A DNA stretch of 64,000 nucleotides from Sinotaia quadrata (lineage: Eukaryota; Mollusca; Gastropoda; Architaenioglossa; Viviparidae), in assembly GCA_028829895.1 (NCBI GenBank), contig CM054183.1, positions 14,913,975-14,977,974 on the forward strand, written 5' to 3'. The notes beneath the pieces were generated by a model. That model saw only the letters and a list, made by a program, of their open reading frames with translations. It did no database searches and was not told the origin of the DNA. A program made the position numbers and the translations under genes. Shown in pieces: positions 25,801 to 36,500 of this stretch (its first letter is position 1; the number at the start of each line of letters is the position of its first letter).

Positions 25801-27207
25801 ACTGTCAAAGACGTTAGGGTAAATGAAGCCTTGACAGAAAGACAGAAAAAAGAAGTGAATGAATTGCTTAATGAGTTCTCATCTACTCTGACAGACAAAC
25901 CAGGGTTGACAGACTTAATAGAATTTTCACTGAAGCTGACTGACAACAAACCGATACGTTTGAAGCCGTATCCGTTGCCACACGCTAAGATAGATGACGT
26001 TAGACGTGAGATTAAGACTATGCTAGATCTAGGGGTCATAGAGAAGACTGACAGTGCCTACGGATCACCCATCGTGTTGATTAAAAAACGTGATAACTCG
26101 TTCCGTTTTTGCGTAGACTACCGCAAACTCAATCAAGTGACAGAGTTTTGTGCCGAACCTCTTCCTGATCCGGATCTCATCTTCACTAAGCTAGCTAACG
26201 CTCATTACTATACCAAAATAGATTTGTCACGCGGTTTTTGGCAAATCAAGGTCAAGGACACTGATCGACACATACTAGCTTTCACTACACCAGTAGGAAA
26301 CTACACATGGAAAGTTATGCCTTTCGGAGTTTCAAACGCTCCAAGCATTTTTTCTAAAATGATGCGGTCATTGTTAGAACCACTGTACGGACGCGGAGTT
26401 GAGAACTTCATGGATGATTTAATTCTAGGCACCCAGACATGGGAGGAGCACTTAACACTCTTACGAGATGTACTAGCCAGATTAAAACAAGCCAACCTCA
26501 CTGCCCGCCCTACGAAGTGTGAAATAGCACAATTCTCCTTAGACTTCTTGGGACACAAGTTGAGTCATGGAACTATGTCGCCAAGTGAAGCTAAGATAGC
26601 ACAACTTAAGGACACTTCACAACCGCTAACAAAAACACAAGTTAGAAGTTTTCTTGGTCTTGCTAACTACTACAGAAAATTCGTACCAGATTTTAGTGCC
26701 ATTGCATGTCCTCTGACTGACTTGACACGTAAGAATATGCCTACAAAAGTAGTGTGGACTGATGCATGCCAAAACGCTTTTGACACACTGAAATCTAGAC
26801 TGACTTCAGATTTAATTGTTAAACTGCCAGATTTGACAAAACCATTCTTGTTAAGGACTGATGCTAGCAACACAGGATTAGGAGCAGTGTTATTACAAGA
26901 ACACAATGACACCAAACACCCAGTTGCATATGCAAGCCGTAAACTCACAACCACTGAACAGAAATATTCCACCAGTGAAAAGGAATGTCTTGCAATAGTT
27001 TGGGCCATAAAAAAGTTCGAAAACTATTTGTACGGAAAAACCTTTGTCATTGAGTGCGATCACCAGCCGTTGGCCTTTCTCGGACAGGCGCAATTTACGA
27101 ACAGCCGTTTAATGCGTTGGTCTTTGTTTCTGACACAGTATGACGCAAATATTCATTACATCAAAGGGTCTTTGAATGTTGGCGCAGATTACATGAGTCG
27201 TGCTTGA
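22843..27207 (+). CDS. gag-pol: Gag-Pol polyprotein of Gmr1-like gypsy element
   Basis: One frame of 1454 residues encodes the whole element. Residues 20-120 are a charged E/K/A-rich coiled coil. Gag follows, with a CCHC knuckle at C368, C371, H376 and C381. The protease motif D-T-G is at 419-421. Integrase comes next: the zinc-binding set is H606, H613, C643 and C646, the catalytic triad is D676, D736 and E772 (35 residues between the last two), and a GPY/F-type segment is at 909-945. Reverse transcriptase lies after integrase, with D1127 and an F-M-D-D motif (D1191, D1192) in place of the usual Y-x-D-D. RNase H acidic residues are at D1340, E1379 or E1381, D1406 and D1449. All catalytic positions are present and there is no stop or frameshift, so the protein may be active. 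Gag and Pol are fused in one frame, so no frameshift signal is required. The ATG lies in the context AAAATGG. Confidence 0.97.
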   Translation: MDRKQVIEDLKETGIMIGYQGDELTSYIKTELEKADKERQEIEREERTANRELKKLEAEKLAETEAKRIAADAEAKRLEAERLADIETKRIAADTEAKRIAADAEIKRLEWEVKKLEVTNPNRDRRSSGDSHSSDGNNHSRIENTIPKINMVPFDENKDQIDAYLKTFEKLARATSIPAEHWAINLSGLLQGSAKNEFNKLSDSESDNYDTVKAALLKRYKLTADTYRRKFKQATKASSETHAQYIRRVADLFQRWIDLAETPQTYAGLRDEMVKDHILGSYKSDLLIHLAIREKSTLEEIGNAADRFDDAHSQFSNAHANKSRPNEPQTRKDKKNDGKAPSERDDKTSKPDTKNKSDKQKDKKNLACYTCGDSGHFSRTCPEKKTAKVYAVESHTPKTEKSNRTPVQANGHDTIALLDTGCELDAIVNASLVNRTDYTGETISVTFANGEQDILPVAEVSIVSDFVEGTVKAAVMENSPHDVILGCKYVLPCKKQTSTEPPLVNAVTRAASSKDKSVTAPMSAAPAVDKATVSEIKILQAEDETLDKLRRQAVLVSDVNTDDSNKKACIILKKGLLYRYSKVGDEFRKQLVVPQTKRNDVLRLGHESLFGAHMGVQKTTSRITSEFYWPDITADIRRFVLSCDTCQRTQSKNSIRPAPLGEPELISEPYKRVALDLIGPIIPTSTRGNRYVLTTIDYATRFADAVPLKNIDTETVAEALFGLWSRVGIPTEILTDQGSQFIGNVMKEVNRLLSIKHLTCTPYHPQANGLIEKYNGTLKTALKKLATDKPKDWDRYIPALLFAYREVPQSSTGFSPFELLYGRTVRGPMMILKALWTDEKTDDEVKTTYTYVTDLRNRLETIGKIARENLTIAQSRQAEYYNKHTKPREFEVNDKVLLLLPEAHNKLQMKWKGPFVVTAKLGGLNYKVQTGKREKIFHVNLLKKYISREDQTTQADFVVATIVTEDEGDTDCVTGTLPNCPLQTDETVKDVRVNEALTERQKKEVNELLNEFSSTLTDKPGLTDLIEFSLKLTDNKPIRLKPYPLPHAKIDDVRREIKTMLDLGVIEKTDSAYGSPIVLIKKRDNSFRFCVDYRKLNQVTEFCAEPLPDPDLIFTKLANAHYYTKIDLSRGFWQIKVKDTDRHILAFTTPVGNYTWKVMPFGVSNAPSIFSKMMRSLLEPLYGRGVENFMDDLILGTQTWEEHLTLLRDVLARLKQANLTARPTKCEIAQFSLDFLGHKLSHGTMSPSEAKIAQLKDTSQPLTKTQVRSFLGLANYYRKFVPDFSAIACPLTDLTRKNMPTKVVWTDACQNAFDTLKSRLTSDLIVKLPDLTKPFLLRTDASNTGLGAVLLQEHNDTKHPVAYASRKLTTTEQKYSTSEKECLAIVWAIKKFENYLYGKTFVIECDHQPLAFLGQAQFTNSRLMRWSLFLTQYDANIHYIKGSLNVGADYMSRA

Positions 27208-27417
27208 TGCCATCAAGTGCCGGTACTGATAGAATGTTGTTTAATCAATTAACTGAACCCTACGGATTCCTTCCTGTAAATATGAAATATAGTTGCACAC
27301 TTTATTTCTAGGAATGTCGAAATTTTTTTTGTGTAAATTTTTCTTCATTGTGGACTTCTACATTTTATCATACATAATTTGTAGGAGGCATTTTATCTTT
27401 GGCAAGATAAACGCCTC

Positions 27418-27430
27418 AAAAGCAAGGGGG
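27418..27430 (+). other. Polypurine tract
   Basis: AAAGCAAGGGGG directly precedes the 3' LTR and would prime plus-strand DNA synthesis. The interval 27208-27417 is the element's 3' untranslated region, with nothing else recognised. Confidence 0.85.
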
Positions 27431-28976
27431 TGTCACAGTCTGATAAAATTGTCCGACTTCGTGACCCACTTGCCTTGTTTACTTCAAATTCGAATATTTG
27501 AAACCCTTGGCCCTTTGTTCAAAGCTTCCCTTTTCTAGGTGCTTCTAGAACAGGTCAAGATGTTATGTAACTTTAGGACCATTGTCCAGTTCTCGAACCA
27601 ACCACATGCTTTGCGAACAGTCACGTGATACGCAATATACCTTTCTATATATGTACCCACACGCTTCCGCTCCCTCACTTCGAGCACATTTTAGCTAATT
27701 CCATCAGCTTACTCGGGTCGTGAGAGGCAGCCGGCGCCATAGAGAATCAAGGTACCCTTCGACTTCTCTCAAAGGTATCATTTTATTTAATAGTATTTGC
27801 CTATGTATTGTTTAAGTATGTATTTGTGCTATGTATTATATGATTTCCATATACACTTGAGCATGGTTCAGAGAAATAGCTGAAAACCTATATGTTACGG
27901 AATATAAATTTATTGTAACCATTTTTCCATTTCTGTACTTTAATTTATATTGTTTTAATTCACTAAGAGCCAGAATGCTGCGCTCGATATGAATTCTTCA
28001 TGTAATTCAATTATTGCGTGTAATTTAAATTGTAAATTGTGAAGCGCTCTGTCGGTTTGAATTACCTCTTGTATGAACATTAATTTAACGTTGTATCTAT
28101 TTTATTGCTTCATACGTCATGACTGTTAAATGGAACACATGTGAGACGATTATATTTTTTCTAAATCTAATTGTAAGTGACGCGAGGTCGAAACTCTTTG
28201 TTCAGCGCATTTAATTGAGCCATGCCTAGGTAGGACCTGTTAGGTTGAGAATTATATCCAAACACGTTGCATCCACAGGTCGGCTCATGGTTCATGTTCA
28301 CCCATGCCTCACCTGCATTAGCTTATTGGTATAAGCGTGTCGAAATCCACTCTGAGGGCCATGCTGTAAAAATTCCAGTTCCTAGCCACTAACAAAGGGA
28401 CATCATTCCTTATGCACCACGTGTGTCGTTAAAGGGGGACTGAGGGAACGAATCAGCATGACTGAGTGTTGAGACCAAGGATACAAGAATAGAGCTAAGT
28501 GCAAAATCAAGTGTACAGATCTCAAAGGAACACTTTTCTGGCAATTTAGATTGACAAAAATCAGGCATAGGCGCGTAAAGACAGAGTGAAGACTATTCGC
28601 GTTGCATTCGATTTATTGTTAATTTGTTAAACTTTATTAAATCTTATTTTCTTTGTTAATACCTCTTAGTAGTTGATTTCTATGCACAATAGACCAATTA
28701 GATTAATTCTTAGATTTGAATGGGGGCGGATGAGCAGAAAGATTGATGACGAGTGCATATTAATTTAGAGGGATTTAACTGTTTTCAAATCTAGCTAAAA
28801 GTTCGCAGTTTATTAGTCTGTAAATTTGTCGTCTGAACTACAAGACGCACTTTTAATTAGTCAGATAATAAATTGAGCAACCAGTCTGCGTAGAATATGA
28901 GAGGAAGAATTAATTATATTTAAAGTCTTTTAATTATTCTAAGCAGGGTCTTTAAATAAATACTGGAAACGTAACA
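27431..28976 (+). repeat. 3' LTR (1546 bp)
   Basis: This copy matches the 5' LTR throughout, with one substitution noticed at 28542. The following satellite sequence starts CCATCCGAACG. Confidence 0.95.
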
Positions 28977-31900
28977 CCATCCGAACGAGCCGAAGCGGGA
29001 AATATGCCATTTTAAGTAGTTTGAACCTAATTATTTCCGACATGGATTACTCTAAAATTACTCAATAATTAGAGGTCATAGGACCCATTGTTGTGCATTA
29101 TGTACCTGGATTCAATGCATGTAGAGTAAAGCGTTCGTCAGATAAAAGACGAACGCTTCGAAAAATCAAGAAAATTCCATTTTTGCAGGAGGGTTGCAGA
29201 AACGTGTTTTTCTCTAGAGGTTTTTGGAATATCTGACTTTTTATTTTATATTCGGAGTCACAAATGATTTAGCTTCATGCCTACCAATTTTAGTCCTTTT
29301 CTGACAATTAGTTTTGTAGAAATTCAGCTTTTGTCAAAATGTCAAGACTTCTGTCAATATAGTGCTTTGCATTATTAGTACGTAAAGTCGATTTTTCGAG
29401 ACAAAGGAATTTTGGCGCCAAATCGCGTTTTCTACTAAAGTCGCTGAAATTTTGATAGATTTTGCAGGATGATACAGGAAGACACGTGGCTTATTTTGAA
29501 ACGAAAATATTTCATATTTCTCGAATTATGAATTTTTTTGTGAAAATTTTATTTTTCTAATTATGCGCATATCTCTTAAAGTACGAGGAATTTAATAAAA
29601 CTAACTTCAGATTCGGGTTCAGCACACGTGGAAACAGTTTATTTGTTCAAAGGGCTATTTGTAATATTGCGCCAATTTGTCAGAATTGACGTTTGGATAT
29701 TTTCGCACTTTTGACTGATTTGCGAAGTTAGGTTATCATGATTATTGTATTGTTGCACGCGCAGTTTTAGACATACAATCATACACTTAACTTCTGGACG
29801 TAGCCCATAGATTCCTCTTTCGAAATCATCCCTGAGAACGGAGCTGAGGAGTAACATTACAGGTGACTGTGGCCATCCGAACGAGCCGAAGCGGGAAATA
29901 TGCCATTTTAAGTAGTTTGAACCTAATTATTTCCGACATGGATTACTCTAAAATTACTCAATAATTAGAGGTCATAGGACCCATTGTTGTGCATTATGTA
30001 CCTGGATTCAATGCATGTAGAGTAAAGCGTTCGTCAGATAAAAGACGAACGCTTCGAAAAATCAAGAAAATTCCATTTTTGCAGGAGGGTTGCAGAAACG
30101 TGTTTTTCTCTAGAGGTTTTTGGAATATCTGACTTTTTATTTTATATTCGGAGTCACAAATGATTTAGCTTCATGCCTACCAATTTTAGTCCTTTTCTGA
30201 CAATTAGTTTTGTAGAAATTCAGCTTTTGTCAAAATGTCAAGACTTCTGTCAATATAGTGCTTTGCATTATTAGTACGTAAAGTCGATTTTTCGAGACAA
30301 AGGAATTTTGGCGCCAAATCGCGTTTTCTACTAAAGTCGCTGAAATTTTGAAAGATTTTGCAGGATGATACAGGAAGACACGTGGCTTATTTTGAAACGA
30401 AAATATTTCATATTTCTCGAATTATGAATTTTTTTGTGAAAATTTTATTTTTCTAATTATGCGCATATCTCTTAAAGTACGAGGAATTTAATAAAACTAA
30501 CTTCAGATTCGGGTTCAGCACACGTGGAAACAGTTTATTTGTTCAAAGGGCTATTTGTAATATTGCGCCAATTTGTCAGAATTGACGTTTGGATATTTTC
30601 GCACTTTTGACTGATTTGCGAAGTTAGGTTATCATGATTATTGTATTGTTTACACACGCAGTTTTAGACATACAATCATACACTTAACTTCTGGACGTAG
30701 CCCATAGATTCCTCTTTCGAAATCATCCCTGAGAACGGAGCTGAGGAGTAACATTACAGGTGACTGTGGCCATCCGAACGAGCCGAAGCGGGAAATATGC
30801 CATTTTAAGTAGTTTGAACCTAATTATTTCCGACATGGATTACTCTAAAATTACTCAATAATTAGAGGTCATAGGACCCATTGTTGTGCATTATGTACCT
30901 GGATTCAATGCATGTAGAGTAAAGCGTTCGTCAGATAAAAAGACGAACGCTTCGAAAAATCAAGAAAATTCCATTTTTGCAGGAGGGTTGCAGAAACGTG
31001 TTTTTCTCTAGAGGTTTTTGGAATATCTGACTTTTTATTTTATATTCGGAGTCACAAATGATTTAGCTTCATGCCTACCAATTTTAGTCCTTTTCTGACA
31101 ATTAGTTTTGTAGAAATTCAGCTTTTGTCAAAATGTCAAGACTTCTGTCAATATAGTGCTTTGCATTATTAGTACGTAAAGTCGATTTTTCGAGACAAAG
31201 GAATTTTGGCGCCAAATCGCGTTTTCTACTAAAGTCGCTGAAATTTTGATAGATTTTGCAGGATGATACAGGAAGACACGTGGCTTATTTTGAAACAAAA
31301 ATATTTCATATTTCTCGAATTATGAATTTTTTTGTGAAAATTTTATTTTTCTAATTATGCGCATATCTCTTAAAGTACGAGGAATTTAATAAAACTAACT
31401 TCAGATTCGGGTTCAGCACACGTGGAAACAGTTTATTTGTTCAAAGGTCTATTTGTAATATTGCGCCAATTTGTCAGAATTGATGTTTGGATATTTTCGC
31501 ACTTTTGACCGATTTGCGAAGTTAGGTCATCATGATTATTGTATTGTTGCACGCGCAGTTTTAGACATACAATCATACACTTAACTTCTGGACGTAGCCC
31601 ATAGATTCCTCTTTCGAAATCATCCCTGAGAACGGAGCTGAGGAGTAACATTACAGGTGACTGTGGCCATCCGAACGAGCCGAAGCGGGAAATATGCCAT
31701 TTTAAGTAGTTTGAACCTAATTATTTCCGACATGGATTACTCTAAAATTACTCAATAATTAGAGGTCATAGGACCCATTGTTGTGCATTATGTACCTGGA
31801 TTCAATGCATGTAGAGTAAAGCGTTCGTCAGATAAAAAGACGAACGCTTCGAAAAATCAAGAAAATTCCATTTTTGCAGGAGGGTTGCAGGAACGTGTTT

Positions 31901-33245
31901 TTCTCTAGAGGTTTTTGGAATATCTGACTTTTTATTTTACATTCCGAGTCACAAAGGATTTAGCTTCATGCCTACCAATTTTAGTCCTTTTCTGACAATT
32001 AGTTTTGTAGAAATTCAGCTTTTGGGGTCAAAATGTCAACACTTCAACACAATAGTCTAGTGCCTTGCATTAATGTGTTAGTGGATTTTTCGAGACAAAG
32101 AAATTTTGGCGCCAAATCGCGTTTTCTACTAAAGTCGCTGAAATTTTGATAGATTTTGCAGGATGATACAGGAAGACACGTGGCTTATTTTGAAACGATA
32201 ATATTTCATATTTCCCGAATTATGAATTTTTTTGTGAAAAATTTATTTTTCTAATTATGCGCATATCTCCTAAAGTACGAGGCATTTATTAAAACTGACT
32301 TCGAATTCGTGTTCACCGCACTAGAAATCACTTTATTGTCTCAAAGGACCATTCACAATTTTGCACGAATTGGTCACAATGGAAGTTTGAAGTTTTTGCA
32401 TTTTGTGCGGACTGCAATAATGGGTCACCTCTCTTAACTCATCCGTGTACTCAAACTGTTGCGCATAGGAGCGTACAGTTAACACTCAGAAATAGCTATT
32501 GGATGACTCTTTCGAATGCATTACAGATATAGGAACCGACGCGTACAGTTGCAGATGACTTTGGCCTTCCCAAACTTCGAAAGTAGTTCGTCTTCGATTT
32601 TTAGCAGTTTCAACATGATTATTTCCGAAAGCAATTTAATCACAAGATTAAAAAAAATAGAGCCTGTAGAACTAGTAGGTATGCACGAGGTGCTAGAAAT
32701 TCGTATACCTCAGAGAAAGCGTTCACGAGATATAAATTCAAACGCGTCAAAAAATATGAATTCTATTTTATGGTGGGTGGGGGTACAAGGATGTCGATCC
32801 GTCCAGAAGTTCTAAAGATATGTGAATTTCGACATTTCCTTATGACTCAGAAATTATTTCTCCTGCGAGCCACCACGGATGGCCTTTTTCTGATTTGTAG
32901 TTATTTAAATATCAATTAAAAAGTTGCAAATATCGATCCAAAATACAATTTCTTTCATTGTCATGTGTATATTTGACCCTGCTGGGTTTAATTTTGAAGG
33001 GGAAATATTCGATACGTCTCTAGTTATTAATTTAGGGGCAAAACGTATTTATTCAATGAACATGCAAGTATTTCCTAAACTACGAGATATTTCTTAAAAC
33101 TAACTTCAAATTCGGGTTCAGCACACTAGAAAACAGTTTATTTGTTCAAAGAGGCATTTGTAATATTGCCCCAATTTGTCAGAATTGACTTTGGGATATT
33201 TTCAAACTTTTGGCAGGTTTACGAAATTAGGTCGTCATGAAATCG
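28977..33245 (+). repeat. 896-bp satellite array, part 2, decaying toward the recombinase gene
   Basis: Unit 5 resumes at 28977 and units follow at about 29841, 30738 and 31635. After about 31925 the copy diverges, and recognisable pieces continue to about 32480 and again at 33060-33245. Thirty bases left of the retroelement plus 864 on the right, plus the two missing bases, total one 896-bp unit. The inverted dispersed repeat at 32755-32925 lies within the degenerate part. Confidence 0.92.
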
Positions 33246-33454
33246 CCCCTGCCTAGTTAAGTCCTAGGTGTTAATAGGTATTTGATTTTTCACTCTTTAC
33301 TAACGGAAGGGGTTTGTTCCAGTCGGCGATTCGGATGCCCACGCCTCCTTTTACAGTATTTCCGCCCAGACCGGAAGAAGTTAGAGCACCAAAAAGATTA
33401 GAAAAGGTGTTAAAAAGGATGTAAATGAACGAATCCGCTCAATTGAGGCTTGAG

Positions 33455-33464
33455 TTAATAAATA
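33455..33464 (+). promoter_or_regulatory. Possible TATA-like element of the recombinase gene
   Basis: TTAATAAATA lies about 70 bases before the proposed start codon at 33534, between the satellite edge and exon 1. The call rests on position only. Confidence 0.25.
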
Positions 33465-33533
33465 CTCGATCAAGCCTTGCTACAAACACTTGCGACAGAA
33501 TATTCTCGGAGTACAGGTACCACTCAAGCGATA

Positions 33534-36500
33534 ATGGAGAAGAGAGATCCAGACCGATATGTTCATAATTATGTAAGTATACTTATATACTTTATTAGTT
33601 TATATCCATAATTAATAAAATTCACCGATGCCATTTGTACTGCACTTTAACTTCTGTATAGTTCCCGTAAAACTTCGGCCACTCTGAACTATGAAGGCAT
33701 TAAAAGTGATTGAAATTTAAAAGTCACAGATGTAAATTAGGAAGCACGCGGTTGTTGATTAATTTTAATTATCTGAATGGAATAACATTATCGAAACTGT
33801 ATATCGCGCGTAATGTAGGCTAATTTAGTGGATTGTTATTGTAACAGAAATTAGAAGGATTAGCCAGTGAGTGATACAAACGTCTTTCTAATTGGGACGC
33901 ATAGACAGTCTAGACTCTATATGTATTAATTCATTTGAAATGTATGTATCTGTGTCATATTAACAAATTTAAATTTTCTTATGCTGGCTGCATTTGTTTG
34001 TTTGCTTTCATGCAGATGATAGGAGTACTTTAATTGTCTCAAAACTAAAAAAACAATAACATCTCTCATTTATTTGTTGTAGAAAAAGGCTTGGTAAAAG
34101 ACTACTAAGTACTAGTACTAGTAGTAGCAATTTTATCAAAGGATAGGCATTTGAATGTAAGACTGCTAGTAGTATTAATTATGTCAGGTACATAATTACA
34201 CCTGAATACACCTGCTGTGTGTGACACTATATAATCTAGCTCTTAGATCTTATTTATCTTATAGATAAATGATGTTCATTGCATGATCTACTCCAGTTTA
34301 TCAATATATTCTCACAATGACATAATCATTTTTTAAACTCTTATTTAGTATATAACTTGCACATTCTGTTGCCTCATTTTTTTTGTTTGGATAATGTGTT
34401 GTCATACTAGAGGACAATTGACATATTCTGTTCATATTAACAATGAAAGCAAGTCTCCTGTCTGATTATAATTATATATGCTCATATTATAAATGCAAGA
34501 AATGTCCATAACGGAGGAATTTGGAATATGTTTGATCTTCATAGTTCATTTCAAAGTAAAATTACTTTAAATACTGGGCAATATCTGGTGATTGTTAGAA
34601 GTACTTTTAGAGCCCATATAAATGATATATCTTTTAAACTTAAAATTTTAGTATGAAAGACAAAGATATGCTATAAAACCCGCACTGCAGTAGCAGCAAT
34701 CATTCTCTGCTAGGCACAAGGCATCTCTCTGCAGCACAGAATCATTGTTCATGAAATTCACATACAAATTGTTTGTTAATGTTATCTATTTTTTCATCAA
34801 AGAAAAAGTATTGCTAAACAGGAATTAATTTCTTGAATTGAATGACAGACTGAATTGCTATATTGCTATACAAACATCTTGCCATTGGATCATTTTATGT
34901 TTTAAATTATAGTTATACTAAAGCTGGGGGGAGGGGGAGTTTGATATATTTATAAACATGTCAGTTGATCATGTCATAATACCAGAATTTTGAAAAAAAC
35001 AATTCATCAACCAAAGATTGGCACATACATTTTTTTTTTTTAAATCTTGGATGCATTTGCTTTTAGGAATAGCTATGTATTATTATAGGGATGAGGATAA
35101 ACTGACTTACTGCATACTATTTATCAGAAAGTTTAGAAAATATTGTTCTTTTTACATATTTGTTAACAAATCTTGCTTTTTTCATTGGGCATAGAAATGT
35201 AAACTTGTATTTATGTATTGTTTTGCACACACACATTCACACTCACACAGATATATATACACATTTATTTCTTAGTACTAATACTAGTACATTTATGTGT
35301 TTTGTTTTTTAATTTTTTAGCAAGAAAGTGACTGTGAGGATACATTTGAGACAGATACAGGAACTGATATTGAATACTTTCCTGAAATAAGCTCACAAGA
35401 AGGTTCTTCTGGCAGTGGTGAAGACAGTAAATTTGATTCCTTGAGCATTCTTGATAATAATATGGTGGTAGATAGTGACTCTTCATCATCAACTGTCTTT
35501 CCAAAGCTGATGTTAGATTCATCTCTAATTTTGAATATTTCAAATGCTAGTACCACCACATCATCTTTAAATTTAACTCCTATTCCTAACAAAACCAGAG
35601 ATTTTGATAAGCAAGAGAGTATTGTTGTACAAGATTCAGGAGTGCACAAAACGTTTTATTGTTTATTTTGTAAAATACCTCAGAAGAAGCTTCCTAGACA
35701 CCTTACAACAAGGCACAGCACAGAAAAGGAAGTTATTGAGTACATGGAAGAGAAAGACCATCTTATAAAGAGTAATATTTTGACAAAAATCAGGAATCTA
35801 GGAAACCATATGCACAACATTCAAGTCCTTCAGAAAAATGAAGGTAATTTAATTGTTGTTCACCGACCTAGAAAAAAAGATAAAACATCTTACAAGAGGT
35901 ATGTGCCATGTTCTTTTTGTTATGGCTATTTCTTAAAAACAGATTTATGGAAACATAAATGTACATTACAAGATAAATCTTTATTGCACATCAAAGGACG
36001 AAAAAAGGTAGCCCATGGTATGCTTTTACTGCCTAATTCTGACATTTCTGTAAGCGATGAAATGCACATGTTTTTTCATACTTTCCGCACTGATGCAGTG
36101 GTCCTTGTTGCAAGGAATGATTCCTTAATTGTTCAACTTTTGCAGAAAGAATTTAGAAAGAATGGACATGACAGTGAACAACACAATTACATAAGAACCA
36201 AACTGAGAGAGACTACTAGATTACTGATTAAGATGCGTGAGATTAGCAACAGACCCTCTGCCAGACTTGAAGATTTTCTTACACCATCAATGTATGAAAC
36301 TGTCACTGAGGGAGTAAAGTCACTTTGTGGTTTTAAACCAGTCACACAGGAATTTGGAATACCGTCTCTTGCTCTTAAGTTAGGACACAATTTAAAAAAA
36401 TGTGCATTGCTCTTAAAAGCCAGCAGAATTCAGAATAATTGTATTGAAGATGAAAAAGAGACCCAACGGTTCATTGACTTGATGAATATCAAATGGACTG

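Larger units (their letters stand above)
20677..28976 (+). mobile_element. Ty3/gypsy LTR retrotransposon, gag-PR-INT-RT-RNaseH order
   Basis: The 8.3-kb element is bounded by two 1546-bp LTRs that start TGTCACAG and end CGTAACA. I found only one difference between them (T at 21788, C at 28542). It has a primer binding site, a single 1454-codon polyprotein frame, a polypurine tract and no envelope gene. It therefore looks young and structurally complete. It sits inside satellite unit 5. Instead of a 4-6 bp target duplication, the junction lacks two satellite bases (GG). Integrase placed before reverse transcriptase is the hallmark of Gmr1-like gypsy elements, first described in deuterostomes. 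Confidence 0.97.
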
